From Oricola indica (GTDB lineage Bacteria; Pseudomonadota; Alphaproteobacteria; Rhizobiales; Rhizobiaceae), in contig NZ_JAINFJ010000004.1 of NCBI RefSeq assembly GCF_019966595.1, positions 310,001 through 374,000 on the forward strand: a stretch of DNA of 64,000 nucleotides, given 5' to 3'. Position 1 is the stretch's first letter. Every line of letters begins with the position of its first letter. The position numbers and the translations under genes are program-made. The notes beneath the pieces were generated by a model. That model searched no databases. It was not told the origin of the DNA and saw only the letters and a list, made by a program, of their open reading frames with translations. Shown one piece after another: positions 37,516-46,510 of this stretch.

Positions 37516-38613
37516 GTGTGGACACTTCGCCCCATTTCCTTTTCCGGCGTGCCGGGATGGGGCGAGGACGATGTTTCGCAGGCATTTGCGGCGTTTGCCC
37601 GCCATGCCGGCCGACCCGCGGACGAGACGTACCGGCGAGGATCGATCGGCGTGGCACCGGAAAGCCTTCACGCGCTTTGCGAAGCCGCCGGCGAAAAATC
37701 CGCCAGGGAAAATCCTCGCGGTTTCTTCGAGGACAATTTCGACTGCTACGCACTTGCCGACGATGATGGCGGGCGCGGCTTCGTAACCGCGTTCTACGAA
37801 CCTGAAATCGATGCCTCCAGCGACCGGACGGAGCGGTTTGCAACGCCGTTTTACCGGCGGCCGTCCGATCTTGTTGCGGTAACGCCGGAAAACCGGCCCT
37901 CCGACTGGGATCCCGATATTCGTTTTGCCCGTCTCATGCCTGACGGGACACTCGAAGCCTATCCGGACCGAAAGCGGATCGAGGAAGGCTTTCTGGACCA
38001 TCAGGGCCTGGAAATTGCCTGGGTCGAGGATCCCGCCGACGCTTTCTTTGCGCACATACAGGGTGCGGCACGGTTGAAATTCGCCGACGGTTCCGTCATG
38101 CGCATCACCTATGACGGCAAGACCGGCCACGCCTTTACCTCAATCGGCAAACGACTCGTCGAGCGCGGCGAGATCGCGCCGGATGCGGTTTCAATGGCGG
38201 CGATCCGTTCCTGGCTCGCCGCGCATCCGGATCGGGCGCGCGCGCTGATGCAGGAGAACCGCTCCTTTATCTTTTTCCGCGAGGCCCGGGTCGCAGACGC
38301 CGATGCCGGTCCGGTTGCCGCCGCCAAGGTCCCGCTGACGGCCGGCCGGTCGCTTGCCGTAGACCGCCTGATTCACACATTCTCTACGCCGGTTTTCGTT
38401 TCGGCGGATGCGGTCAATGGCGAAGCCTGGGCCAAGTTGATGATCGCGCAGGACACCGGCAGCGCAATCGTCGGTCCGGCGCGTGGCGATCTCTTCATGG
38501 GCTCCGGGGAGGAAGCGGGTCATCGCGCGAGCGCGGTTCGGTCGCCTGCCGACTTTTTCCTGCTGGTTCCGAAATCCGCTGCGATCGAGCCCGGCAGGGT
38601 GGTCGCGCCATGA
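37516..38613 (+). CDS. mltA: membrane-bound lytic transglycosylase A family protein (MltA, 3D domain)
   Basis: The 365-residue protein has the MltA barrel (GFVTAFYEPEIDAS, DHQGLEIAWVEDPADAFFAHIQGAARLKFADG) and a C-terminal 3D domain carrying the catalytic Asp (AWAKLMIAQDTGSAIVGPARGDLFMGSGEEAG). It should cleave peptidoglycan. Oddly, the apparent start (GTG 37516, 12 bp after the Tim44 stop) gives no signal peptide, and there is no clear ribosome binding site, so the start may be wrong or the N-terminal hydrophobic stretch may suffice. The smr start overlaps the stop (ATGA). Confidence 0.88.
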   Translation: MWTLRPISFSGVPGWGEDDVSQAFAAFARHAGRPADETYRRGSIGVAPESLHALCEAAGEKSARENPRGFFEDNFDCYALADDDGGRGFVTAFYEPEIDASSDRTERFATPFYRRPSDLVAVTPENRPSDWDPDIRFARLMPDGTLEAYPDRKRIEEGFLDHQGLEIAWVEDPADAFFAHIQGAARLKFADGSVMRITYDGKTGHAFTSIGKRLVERGEIAPDAVSMAAIRSWLAAHPDRARALMQENRSFIFFREARVADADAGPVAAAKVPLTAGRSLAVDRLIHTFSTPVFVSADAVNGEAWAKLMIAQDTGSAIVGPARGDLFMGSGEEAGHRASAVRSPADFFLLVPKSAAIEPGRVVAP

Positions 38614-39221
38614 AGGACGGCAAGACGCGACGCAAACTGAGCGACGAGGAGACCATACTCTGGCACCGCGTGGAGCGGACGGTGACGCCGCTGCGGGACC
38701 GGGCTGTTGTTCGTCCCGAATTCAATCAGGACGAAATGGCACGGGAATTCCGCGAGGCGCTGTCCGGCGGGGACCAATCGCCGAAGCCTGAAAAGAGACG
38801 CGCCGCCGATATTCGATCGCCGATCCAGCATGATCACCGGCCGCCGGCGCCGAGATCGCGAAAACCCGAACCGCTGATCGATCGACCAACCACCCGCAAA
38901 ATCGCCAAGGGCCGTATTTCCATCGATTCCCGTGTCGACCTTCATGCCATGACACAAGACCAGGCACATGACCGGCTCTATGCCTTTCTCGCCAGCGCCA
39001 GGTCGCGGGGCGACCGCCACGTTCTCGTCGTTACCGGCAAGGGTCGGTCTCCGGGCAGTGAGGGAGTTTTGAAACGAATGGTGCCTGTCTGGCTCAATGG
39101 CCCGCGTTTTTCGGAACTGGTGAGTGGATACTCCTCCGCCAGTCGGCATCATGGTGGCGAAGGGGCGATCTATGTCCGGCTTCGGCGGCTGTCGCGGCCG
39201 GACGGGAGTATGCGCCGATGA
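38610..39221 (+). CDS. Smr-domain protein
   Basis: The 203-residue protein has a long charged, Pro/Arg-rich N-terminal part (about residues 1-105) and a C-terminal Smr domain (RVDLHAMTQDQAHDRLYAFL, HVLVVTGKGRSPG, Y-S-S-A-S-RHHGGEGAIYVRLRR). Smr domains are nicking endonuclease-like folds also found in MutS2, where they can cut RNA or DNA. The D-L-H triplet and the TGKG loop are intact. It is translationally coupled to mltA and to the XRE gene. Confidence 0.92.
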   Translation: MKDGKTRRKLSDEETILWHRVERTVTPLRDRAVVRPEFNQDEMAREFREALSGGDQSPKPEKRRAADIRSPIQHDHRPPAPRSRKPEPLIDRPTTRKIAKGRISIDSRVDLHAMTQDQAHDRLYAFLASARSRGDRHVLVVTGKGRSPGSEGVLKRMVPVWLNGPRFSELVSGYSSASRHHGGEGAIYVRLRRLSRPDGSMRR

Positions 39222-39595
39222 CGCCGTTCGGGGAACGCCTGCGCCAGCTTCGTGCCGAAAAAGGCATCAGTCAGAAGGAGATGGCCGAGAAGGTCGGCGT
39301 ATCGGCGGCCTATCTGTCGGCGCTCGAGCACGGCCATCGCGGCGTCCCCTCGTGGGTGTTGCTCCAGCGGATCATCGCCTGTCTCAATATCATCTGGGAC
39401 GAAGCGGACGAATTGCAGCGGCTTGCGCTGCAGTCGCACCCGAAGGTCACGATCGATACGTCAGGACTCAATCCGATGGCGACCGAACTCGCCAATCTTC
39501 TGAAACAGTCGATCGGAGATTTGCGTCCGGAAGACCTCGACCACCTGATGCATCGCATCAAGGTGTTGCTCAATCGCCCGGACCGGATGTCCTGA
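39218..39595 (+). CDS. XRE-family helix-turn-helix regulator
   Basis: The 125-residue protein has an N-terminal Cro/C1-type helix-turn-helix (residues 4-45: LRQLRAEKGISQKEMAEKVG then VSAAYLSALEHGHRGVPS) and a C-terminal helical part of unknown role. It overlaps smr by ATGA and ends the Tim44-mltA-smr-XRE unit. The target is unknown; family members without a ligand domain often regulate nearby genes. Confidence 0.92.
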   Translation: MTPFGERLRQLRAEKGISQKEMAEKVGVSAAYLSALEHGHRGVPSWVLLQRIIACLNIIWDEADELQRLALQSHPKVTIDTSGLNPMATELANLLKQSIGDLRPEDLDHLMHRIKVLLNRPDRMS

Positions 39596-39604
39596 ACGCC
39601 GGTA

Positions 39605-40567
39605 TCAGTTGTCCAGCAGCGCCCGCAATTCGTCTTCGCGGTCGTTGATCATCCAGCCATAGTAGTTTTCTTCCGGATAGACCGTCTTGCCCGAGCGCTT
39701 GTTGCGCCGCGCAAGCTCGCGTGCCCGGCCGGCGGCGTCGCCGGTATTGTAAAGCGTCGCGGTGAGGCCCGGATTGGCGGAGATGTCGAAATCCGCGATC
39801 TCGCGATAATCGTCGATCGCGCTCGCCAGCGTGGCGGCGATGTAGGGCACGGTCTCTTTCGGGTCCATGATCGCCTTGTAGACGTCCTTGCCGTCGGTGT
39901 GTGAAAGCTTGCGCGCGCCTGTCACCGCATTGACGCGGTCGGTCATCATCAGGGCGGTCAGGGGGTTGAGCTGGCCGAGACCGAATGTCTGTCCGGCATA
40001 GAACGGCTGGAAGAAGACGGCGCTGAACCGGTCGTTCGGAAACGCCTTGCCGTCGACCTTCTTGCCCCGGAACTTGGCGTTCCAGACATCCTCGCGGCAG
40101 GTCCAGATCGCTTTGCTGCCGGACAGCTCATTGCATTTGTCGAATTGCGGCCTGGCGATGAAATCGTCGATATCCTCGCCGTCATACTGGAAGTCGATCG
40201 AACCCTTCAGGTAGGAAATCGCCTTGATGTAGTAGGTCTGGGCGCGGTCATAGGCGTCCACATTGTAGGTGTGCTCGCCGACGATGGCTCCGATCATGTG
40301 AATTGGATCGATGCCGAAGTCTTCGGCGGAGTCCTTGATCCGCGCTATCAGCCGGCGGTCGCGACGCAGCAGGCCGAGGACCTTCTCGTATTTCCTGTCG
40401 AAGGTGGTCTTGAGCGCCTTGGTCCGGTTTTTCGACGCTCCGGGGATCGACGGCTGTTCCGAATTGCGATTGCCGGGCTCGACCTTCGTTACGGCACCGG
40501 CCGGTGTCGCGGCCAGCGTCAGGGCCACGAACATACCTGCCGTTAATGATCGGAATGACGACATCAT
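39605..40567 (-). CDS. DUF1402-family periplasmic protein, lytic-transglycosylase-like
   Basis: The 320-residue protein has a signal peptide (MMSSFRSLTAGMFVALTLAATPAGA). After a basic stretch come three motifs in the order seen in SLT-type lytic transglycosylases: a Glu in AIVGEHTYNVD (like the catalytic E-S/H), GLGQLNPLTALMM (like GLMQ-P-T-A), and ATLYNTGDAAGRA (like AYN-G). It ends NDREDELRALLDN. I assign DUF1402 from general resemblance and infer a glycan-strand-cleaving fold. The start at 40567 is one of two adjacent ATGs. It converges with the XRE gene and follows hslU. Confidence 0.8.
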   Translation of the reverse strand: MMSSFRSLTAGMFVALTLAATPAGAVTKVEPGNRNSEQPSIPGASKNRTKALKTTFDRKYEKVLGLLRRDRRLIARIKDSAEDFGIDPIHMIGAIVGEHTYNVDAYDRAQTYYIKAISYLKGSIDFQYDGEDIDDFIARPQFDKCNELSGSKAIWTCREDVWNAKFRGKKVDGKAFPNDRFSAVFFQPFYAGQTFGLGQLNPLTALMMTDRVNAVTGARKLSHTDGKDVYKAIMDPKETVPYIAATLASAIDDYREIADFDISANPGLTATLYNTGDAAGRARELARRNKRSGKTVYPEENYYGWMINDREDELRALLDN

Positions 40568-40664
40568 TTGGTTTTCCGCCAGCGCGCCCCTCATTTGCTA
40601 GTATGAAATGCGCCGGCAGGAGTCGAGAGCCTGCCGCAACGAAAATCCGCCTATGGCCGTTCGG

Positions 40665-41978
40665 TCACAGTATGTAGCGCGACAGATCCGCATTGCGCGC
40701 CAGGTCACCGATCTGCTTGCGGACATAGTCGCCGTCGATGGTGAATTCCTCGCCCGACTTGTCCGGCGCCTCGTAGGAAATCTCGTCGAGCACGCGCTCC
40801 ATGACCGTCTGGAGCCGGCGCGCGCCGATATTCTCGATCGTCGAATTCAGGTCGACGGCAATGTCCGCCAGCGCATCGATCGCATCGTCCGTGAAGGTGA
40901 TGGTGACGTCCTCGGTCTTCATCAGAGCGACATACTGCTTGATGAGGCTGGCCTCGGTTTCTGTCAGGATACGGCGGAAGTCGTCGCGCTCCAGCGCCCT
41001 CAATTCGACGCGGATCGGAAGACGGCCCTGCAGTTCCGGAAGCAGGTCCGAGGGCTTCGAGACGTGGAAGGCGCCCGACGCGATGAACAGGATGTGGTCG
41101 GTTTTCACCGGACCGTATTTCGTGGCGACGGTCGTGCCCTCGACAAGCGGCAGCAAGTCGCGCTGGACGCCTTCGCGGCTAACGCCTGCGCCATACCGGC
41201 CTTCCGACGCGGCGATCTTGTCGATCTCATCGAGAAAGACGATGCCGTCATTCTCCGCCGAGCGCAGCGCTTCCTGGGTAATCTGCTCCTGGTCGAGCAG
41301 TTTGTCGGATTCGTCGGCTACCAGCATGTCGTGCGACTCGCGCACGGTCGTTTTGATCGTTTTCGTCTTCGCGCCGCCGAACGCCTTGCCCAGCATGTCG
41401 TTGAGATTGATCATGCTGATATTGCCGCCGGGCATGCCCGGGATTTCGAAGCCCGGCATTCCGCCCGAAGCCGTGTCGGCGACCTCGACCTCGATTTCCT
41501 TGTCGTCGAGCAGCCCGTCGCGCAGTTTCTTGCGGAAGCTTTCCTTGGTCGCCGGGCTCGCGGTCGGTCCGACGAGCGCGTCGAGCACGCGCTGTTCGGC
41601 ATTGACATGCGCCTTGGCCTTGACCTCCTCGCGCTTTCTCTCGCGCACCAGCGTGATGCCGGCCTCGACGAGATCGCGGATGATCTGCTCGACGTCGCGG
41701 CCAACATAGCCGACTTCCGTGAACTTGGTCGCCTCGACCTTGACGAAGGGTGCGCCCGCCAGCTTCGCGAGGCGGCGCGAGATCTCGGTCTTGCCCACAC
41801 CGGTCGGCCCGATCATCAGGATGTTCTTCGGCATGACCTCGTCGCGCAGCGTGCCTTCGAGACGCTGCCGCCGCCAGCGGTTGCGCAGCGCGATCGCGAC
41901 CGCGCGCTTGGCGTCCTGCTGGCCGATGATGAAGCGGTCGAGTTCGGAAACGGTTTCCCGCGGAGAGAATTCAGACAT
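40665..41978 (-). CDS. hslU: HslUV protease ATPase subunit HslU
   Basis: HslU (ClpY) is the AAA+ unfoldase that feeds substrates to the HslV peptidase. The 437-residue protein has Walker [10 protein letters not shown], the pore motif GYVGRD, an inserted I domain (about residues 110-230), Walker [10 protein letters not shown], and sensor/Arg finger region [26 protein letters not shown]. The last residues, DLSRYIL, activate HslV. The ATG at 41978 is the family start. The gene is separated from hslV by a GNAT and a DUF2157 gene on the same strand. Confidence 0.97.
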   Translation of the reverse strand: MSEFSPRETVSELDRFIIGQQDAKRAVAIALRNRWRRQRLEGTLRDEVMPKNILMIGPTGVGKTEISRRLAKLAGAPFVKVEATKFTEVGYVGRDVEQIIRDLVEAGITLVRERKREEVKAKAHVNAEQRVLDALVGPTASPATKESFRKKLRDGLLDDKEIEVEVADTASGGMPGFEIPGMPGGNISMINLNDMLGKAFGGAKTKTIKTTVRESHDMLVADESDKLLDQEQITQEALRSAENDGIVFLDEIDKIAASEGRYGAGVSREGVQRDLLPLVEGTTVATKYGPVKTDHILFIASGAFHVSKPSDLLPELQGRLPIRVELRALERDDFRRILTETEASLIKQYVALMKTEDVTITFTDDAIDALADIAVDLNSTIENIGARRLQTVMERVLDEISYEAPDKSGEEFTIDGDYVRKQIGDLARNADLSRYIL

Positions 41979-41984
41979 GGGCAC

Positions 41985-43136
41985 TCACGATTTGATGGGA
42001 GGCAGTTTCGAAAGCAGCGATGTGGGTAGCGTCGACCCGACAATCAAGCGCCGGATGCGCTGCCAGCCCGCGCCGAAGAGGATGATCAGCGCGCCGATCA
42101 CCAGCAAAATCAGGGCGAATGGCGGGATTCCCGTCGTGTTCGCAGCGCTGTTCACGAGATAGTAAATTCCGAGCGATCCGAAATAGGCAAGCGTTGGGAT
42201 CAGCAGCGACCGCCGGTCGATGGCGAGCGCCACATAGACGAATGCCGCGATCAGCACGCCGAGCATGATCGATGCCGATGCCCCCGGCTCGATCTCGCCG
42301 AAGACGACATCCTGGCCCGTCGCCAGGATGAAGAGGGGATGGACGAGAAGCGGCGCCGAGATGACATGCAGCCAGAAGGCGCAGTCAGACCATATCGTGA
42401 AGCGTTCGCGGTCGTGCAGATCGAGCGCCAGCCCGACCCCGAACACGAGGAACCCGCAGATGAGCGGGACATAGAGCGCTCTCGCCAGAACGTCGGGGAT
42501 CTGCTCCATGGTCGGAAGCAGCATTTGGCCATCGACCACGCCGTCGTAGAAATAAAGCGTCGTCAGGAAAAAGGCCGCGCCGGTGAAGGACAACGCCAGG
42601 ACCGCAGCCATGATCGGCACCCGGAAACGGGCGAAATAGATGATCGCAGCAATCGCGGTGCCGCCGAACAGGATGGCCGCGACCAACTCGGCCTGCGGAC
42701 GCAGGCCGGCCAGTTGCAACGGGTTTTCGACACCTGCCAGACCAAAACGGGTCTCCAGATAGTTGCCGAGTAGAAAAAGTATCGCGGCGATAAAGCCGAG
42801 CCCCAGAACCGTGCTCGACAGACGCATCCTCCGCTGGCGGGTGACGAATTCGGCGACCAGCCACGCGAAAACGCCGAGAATGGCCGCGATCACCGGGGTG
42901 GAAAACTGCGAGACCGATTGCAGCGCGAACAACCCGCCGGCGAACAGCAGCAGGATGCCGATCGTCACGAAGAGATCGTTTCCGCCTCCGACAAGCCGCA
43001 TCGGCTCGTCATTGGTTATCGTATCGTCACTGCCCCGATCGATCGGTTCGGTCGCCAGCGCAACGAGCCTGTCGCGCTGGTCCGCGGTAATGATGCCGTG
43101 CTCCACGGCGTGTGACAGCGTGTTCTGGGAAATCAT
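41985..43136 (-). CDS. DUF2157-like multi-spanning membrane protein
   Basis: The 383-residue protein has about ten hydrophobic helices from residue 55 onward and a soluble N-terminal segment (GIITADQRDRLVALATE). This layout resembles DUF2157 membrane proteins, for which no function is established. It overlaps the upstream GNAT gene by ATGA and ends 6 bp before hslU, so it belongs to the hslV-GNAT-hslU transcript. It interrupts the more usual direct GNAT-hslU neighbourhood. Confidence 0.85.
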   Translation of the reverse strand: MISQNTLSHAVEHGIITADQRDRLVALATEPIDRGSDDTITNDEPMRLVGGGNDLFVTIGILLLFAGGLFALQSVSQFSTPVIAAILGVFAWLVAEFVTRQRRMRLSSTVLGLGFIAAILFLLGNYLETRFGLAGVENPLQLAGLRPQAELVAAILFGGTAIAAIIYFARFRVPIMAAVLALSFTGAAFFLTTLYFYDGVVDGQMLLPTMEQIPDVLARALYVPLICGFLVFGVGLALDLHDRERFTIWSDCAFWLHVISAPLLVHPLFILATGQDVVFGEIEPGASASIMLGVLIAAFVYVALAIDRRSLLIPTLAYFGSLGIYYLVNSAANTTGIPPFALILLVIGALIILFGAGWQRIRRLIVGSTLPTSLLSKLPPIKS

Positions 43137-43678
43137 CCCTCTATCTCCGCGAAGCGTTCCGTGGTGATTGTCATCAGCACTGTTACACCTGATCCGTGTG
43201 GAAAGCGGCCATACTCGCGAAACCCGACTTTCTCATAGGCGCGGATCGCGCGCGAATTGGCTTCATCAGGATCGATCACGACGGTTTCGTGCCCTTCGGC
43301 GAAAAGCCGGGCGAGGAAGGCGCGCAACACTGCGGTGCCGATGCCCCTGCCGAGAAGCTCCGGCCGGCCGAGTGACAAATCCACGCCGACCGCCGTTCTC
43401 GGCAACTCGAGCAGCCACGGCGCTTCGGCGCCATGACCGCTGTCGACCTCGTTGCCGACGGACCAATACTGGATATAGCCTGCCGGTTCGCCCTCATGGA
43501 AAAAGATGAAGGGCCGCGTCTTGTCGCGCCCTTCCACCTTGTCGCGTATTCCGGCCATTTCCTTGTCCGGATCGCCCCACCATTCGTTCATGGGCGGGTT
43601 TTCCAGCCAACGCTGCAGCATCGGATAGTCGGCGGGCGTCATCGCCGCGAATGCGATCAATGGCGTGTCAGTCGGCAT
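43133..43678 (-). CDS. GNAT-family N-acetyltransferase (AAC(6')-like)
   Basis: The 181-residue protein has the GNAT acetyl-CoA motif [23 protein letters not shown] (consensus Q/R-x-x-G-x-G/A) and [20 protein letters not shown]. The N-terminal [20 protein letters not shown] and the WWGDPDKE segment resemble AAC(6') and siderophore-type acetyltransferases. The substrate is unknown, and resistance should not be inferred. Start ATG 43678 lies inside the last codons of hslV (11-bp overlap). It is conserved with hslVU in rhizobia, as far as I recall. Confidence 0.9.
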   Translation of the reverse strand: MPTDTPLIAFAAMTPADYPMLQRWLENPPMNEWWGDPDKEMAGIRDKVEGRDKTRPFIFFHEGEPAGYIQYWSVGNEVDSGHGAEAPWLLELPRTAVGVDLSLGRPELLGRGIGTAVLRAFLARLFAEGHETVVIDPDEANSRAIRAYEKVGFREYGRFPHGSGVTVLMTITTERFAEIEG

Positions 43679-44231
43679 CCAGGCTTTCAACGATCACGTT
43701 GCCGTTCGTGTAAACGCAGATCTCTCCGGCAATCTGCATGGCGCGTCGGGCGATGGCTTCGGCATCCATGTCCGTGTCGATCAGCGCGCGGGCCGCGGCA
43801 AGCGCGTAATTGCCACCGGAGCCAATCGCCATCACGCCTTCCTCGGGTTCCAGCACGTCGCCGTTTCCGGTGACACAAAGCGATACCGACTTGTCGGCGA
43901 CCAGCATCATTGCCTCGAGATTGCGCAGATATTTATCGGTTCGCCAGTCCTTGGCGAGCTCGACCGCGGCGCGCATCAGCTGGCCGGGATACTGCTCCAG
44001 CTTTTTCTCCAGCCGGTCGAGCAGGGTGAAAGCGTCGGCGGTCGCGCCTGCGAAACCGGTGATCACTTCGCCGTCCTTGCCGATGCGGCGGACCTTGCGG
44101 GCATTGCCCTTCATCACCGTCTGACCAAGGCTGACCTGCCCGTCGCCGGCGATGATCACCTTGTCGCCCTTGCGCACGGTGACGATGGTCGTGGCATGCA
44201 TCGTGCCGTAGGGATTCTCGTCCTTGCTCAT
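43668..44231 (-). CDS. hslV: HslUV protease peptidase subunit HslV
   Basis: HslV (ClpQ) is the proteasome-like peptidase of the HslUV complex. The 187-residue protein has the nucleophile Thr at the start of TTIVTVRKG (Thr14) and the [21 protein letters not shown] segment, with [14 protein letters not shown] further on. A 13-residue leader precedes Thr14, so proteolytic exposure of Thr is needed. The true start is ATG 44231; the frame is open to 45173 through the antisense of hisB and is not coding. It is divergent from hisB. Confidence 0.96.
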   Translation of the reverse strand: MSKDENPYGTMHATTIVTVRKGDKVIIAGDGQVSLGQTVMKGNARKVRRIGKDGEVITGFAGATADAFTLLDRLEKKLEQYPGQLMRAAVELAKDWRTDKYLRNLEAMMLVADKSVSLCVTGNGDVLEPEEGVMAIGSGGNYALAAARALIDTDMDAEAIARRAMQIAGEICVYTNGNVIVESLDAD

Positions 44232-44354
44232 GGTTCGTCCTTTGCAGGGCGTTTCCGGGCGAAGCGAAATCCGGCTCGCCGTTCGGAAACGCGATAATAA
44301 ACTGGCATGGGCGCGACGGCCCTGTTTCGTCCCCGCTATGTAAGCGGGCCGTCG

Positions 44355-44391
44355 GCAAATGCAAACGCGCTGGCGATACGCTGGCATTTGC
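44355..44391. promoter_or_regulatory. inverted repeat in hslV-hisB control region
   Basis: GCAAATGC (44355-44362) and GCATTTGC (44384-44391) form 8-bp perfect arms with a 21-nt loop, 50 bp before the hisB start in the 210-bp divergent region. It may be an operator or a leader hairpin; nothing identifies the factor. Confidence 0.3.
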
Positions 44392-44441
44392 TCCGAACCC
44401 TTGTTATGAGGCGCAGTCGCCGAGAAAAAGGGGCATTCGCC

Positions 44442-45041
44442 ATGACCGCGCGCACGGCTGAAATCAGCCGCAAGACAAACGAGACCGCCATTTCCGTTGC
44501 AGTCGATCTGGACGGAACTGGCAAGCATGAGATGAAGACCGGCATCGGTTTTTTCGACCACATGCTGGACCAGCTCGCGCGCCATTCGCTGATCGACATG
44601 ACGGTCAATGCCGAGGGCGATCTGCACATCGACGACCACCACACCGTTGAGGATACCGGCATCGCGCTCGGACAGGCTCTGGCGAAGGCGCTTGGCGACC
44701 GGCGCGGCGTGACGCGCTATGCAAGCCTCGATCTTGCCATGGACGAAGCACTGACGCGCGCCGCCATCGACGTGTCGGGTCGGCCCTTCCTGGTGTTCAG
44801 GGTCGACTTTCCGACCCAGAAGATCGGCACGTTCGACACCGAACTGGTGCGCGAATTCTTCCAGGCATTCGCCCAGAATGCGGGGATCACATTGCATGTC
44901 GAGAATTTCTACGGCGCCAACAGCCACCACATCGCCGAGACCTGCTTCAAGGCCGTGGCGCGGGTGCTGCGCGCGGCCGTCGAGATCGATCCGCGCCAGG
45001 CGGATGCGATCCCGTCCACCAAGGGCACGTTGAACGGATAG
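44442..45041 (+). CDS. hisB: imidazoleglycerol-phosphate dehydratase
   Basis: HisB dehydrates imidazole glycerol phosphate in histidine synthesis. The 199-residue monofunctional form has [15 protein letters not shown], the metal-binding [14 protein letters not shown] and its C-terminal counterpart [18 protein letters not shown]. It is the first gene of the his operon in this window. The ATG at 44442 is chosen on homology, and the upstream open frame to 44307 is promoter DNA. Confidence 0.97.
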   Translation: MTARTAEISRKTNETAISVAVDLDGTGKHEMKTGIGFFDHMLDQLARHSLIDMTVNAEGDLHIDDHHTVEDTGIALGQALAKALGDRRGVTRYASLDLAMDEALTRAAIDVSGRPFLVFRVDFPTQKIGTFDTELVREFFQAFAQNAGITLHVENFYGANSHHIAETCFKAVARVLRAAVEIDPRQADAIPSTKGTLNG

Positions 45042-45050
45042 GCCGATATC

Positions 45051-45527
45051 ATGGCGAGCTATGTTGTCATGCAGCGTCGCTCCGGGGCACCGTCGCGCCC
45101 GGACACGACTTTCGTGCGTGATGAATTCTCTTTTCCCGCGCTGATCGTTCCGCTTGTCTGGCTGGTCTGGCACCGCCTCTGGTTCGCTGCCCTGATGTTG
45201 CTGCTCGTCTCCGCCGGGATCGGCATGGCGGGCGAATATATCGCGCCCGGCGCGGCCATGTTTTTTGCCGGTCTGGTCGTCAGCGTCTATGTCGCGCTGG
45301 AAGGGCCGGCATGGCGGCTCGCGCGTTTCCGGCGGCTCGGCTATAGCGAGGTCGGCGCAGTGATCGCGTCGAATCTCGACGACGCGGAAATTCGCTGGTT
45401 TGCCGGTCGCGGCGCACCGAAATCGGTCGACCGCCCCCGGCCGGCGGTCATGAGATCCGGCGTGCTTCCGCCGCCATTGCCGCCACAGTCCGACATGCTG
45501 TTCGGCTACGACGATACGGGACGATGA
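45051..45527 (+). CDS. DUF2628-domain membrane protein
   Basis: The 158-residue protein has an N-terminal soluble part ([24 protein letters not shown]) and two or three hydrophobic helices (residues 30-83), then [21 protein letters not shown] and a Pro-rich tail. The pattern fits DUF2628. Its function is unknown. Its place between hisB and hisH recurs in rhizobial genomes as I remember them. It is coupled to hisH by ATGA. Confidence 0.85.
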   Translation: MASYVVMQRRSGAPSRPDTTFVRDEFSFPALIVPLVWLVWHRLWFAALMLLLVSAGIGMAGEYIAPGAAMFFAGLVVSVYVALEGPAWRLARFRRLGYSEVGAVIASNLDDAEIRWFAGRGAPKSVDRPRPAVMRSGVLPPPLPPQSDMLFGYDDTGR

Positions 45528-46183
45528 GCGCCATGCGTGTTGCGATAATCGATTATGGCTCGGGCAATCTTCGCTCGGCGGTGAAATCCTTCGAACGCTC
45601 GGCGCGCGAGGCGGGCGTTTCCGCCGAGATCGAGCTGACCTCGGACGCTGCCCGTGTCGCCTCCGCGGACCGGATCGTCCTGCCGGGCGTCGGCGCCTAT
45701 GCCGATTGCCGCGCCGGCCTGGATGCGGTGCCCGGCATGGTGGATGCGCTGAACGAGGCGGTCCTCGAAAAAGCCCGCCCTTTCTTCGGCATCTGCGTCG
45801 GCATGCAGCTCATGTCGTCGCGTGGGCTGGAAAAGACAGTCACGCAGGGGTTGGGATGGATAGCCGGCGATGTTGTCGAGATGACGCCGTCCGATCCGGA
45901 CCTGAAGATTCCGCAGATCGGCTGGAACACGCTGGAGCTGGTGCGCCCGCATCCGCTGTTCGACGGCATCAGGACCGGAGAAGATGGCCTGCATGCCTAT
46001 TTCGTCCATTCCTATCACCTCGCCGCCGAGAACGAGGCGGAGGTGGTCGCCCGCACCGACTATGGCGGGCCTGTCACTGCCGCCGTCGCGCGCGACAACA
46101 TGTTCGGCACCCAGTTCCACCCCGAAAAGAGCCAGACGCTGGGTCTCGCCCTGATCGGCAACTTCCTGAAATGGACACCGTGA
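45524..46183 (+). CDS. hisH: imidazole glycerol phosphate synthase, glutamine amidotransferase subunit
   Basis: HisH releases ammonia from glutamine for HisF. The 219-residue class I amidotransferase has the nucleophile Cys in [11 protein letters not shown], the oxyanion region IDYGSGNL and the His-Glu pair in FHPEKSQ. The ATG at 45524 overlaps the upstream stop; 45533 (MRVAII) is also possible. The stop (TGA) is followed at once by the ATG of a small ORF. Confidence 0.97.
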   Translation: MSAMRVAIIDYGSGNLRSAVKSFERSAREAGVSAEIELTSDAARVASADRIVLPGVGAYADCRAGLDAVPGMVDALNEAVLEKARPFFGICVGMQLMSSRGLEKTVTQGLGWIAGDVVEMTPSDPDLKIPQIGWNTLELVRPHPLFDGIRTGEDGLHAYFVHSYHLAAENEAEVVARTDYGGPVTAAVARDNMFGTQFHPEKSQTLGLALIGNFLKWTP

Positions 46184-46510
46184 ATGGTCGGCATATTGGA
46201 CAGTATTTCAAAGGCCATCCGCGAAGAAACTGGCGAAATAGATCCCGCCGCAATTGAAAACGCGAAGGAGCTGTTTGAGGTTGCGGATTTGCCGTTGGCA
46301 GAGCCTGTTGAGATTGGGCGCGGATATTGGCCCACGCTCCAAGTCGATTGGGACCCGGGATTTCAAATCGAAATATTTGCGGATTCCTATGAGTTTTACG
46401 ATCTGAGGGATGGTGGGTTTGATGTTAAAGAGTTCAAGCACAAACCCGGCGAAACCATTCCCGCTGAACTTGTCGCATTGATGGAAAAATTCTTGCCGAA
46501 ACGCCGATGA
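46184..46510 (+). CDS. small acidic orphan protein inside the his operon, 108 aa
   Basis: I do not recognise a family. The ORF starts at the base after the hisH stop and its stop overlaps the hisA start (ATGA), so it is fully integrated into the operon. By hand count its GC is about 49 percent (161 of 327), well below the roughly 60-65 percent of the flanking his genes, and codons such as ATA, GTT, TTT and TTG are frequent. The protein is soluble and acidic, with a hydrophobic or aromatic core ([35 protein letters not shown]) and a closing helix ([13 protein letters not shown]). These features suggest a recently acquired gene. It could be a small immunity or binding protein, but that is speculation. 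Confidence 0.8.
   Translation: MVGILDSISKAIREETGEIDPAAIENAKELFEVADLPLAEPVEIGRGYWPTLQVDWDPGFQIEIFADSYEFYDLRDGGFDVKEFKHKPGETIPAELVALMEKFLPKRR

Noticed and set aside
43668-45173. 501-codon form of HslV
   Set aside because: The extension runs antisense through hisB and its promoter; the ATG at 44231 gives the family N-terminus.
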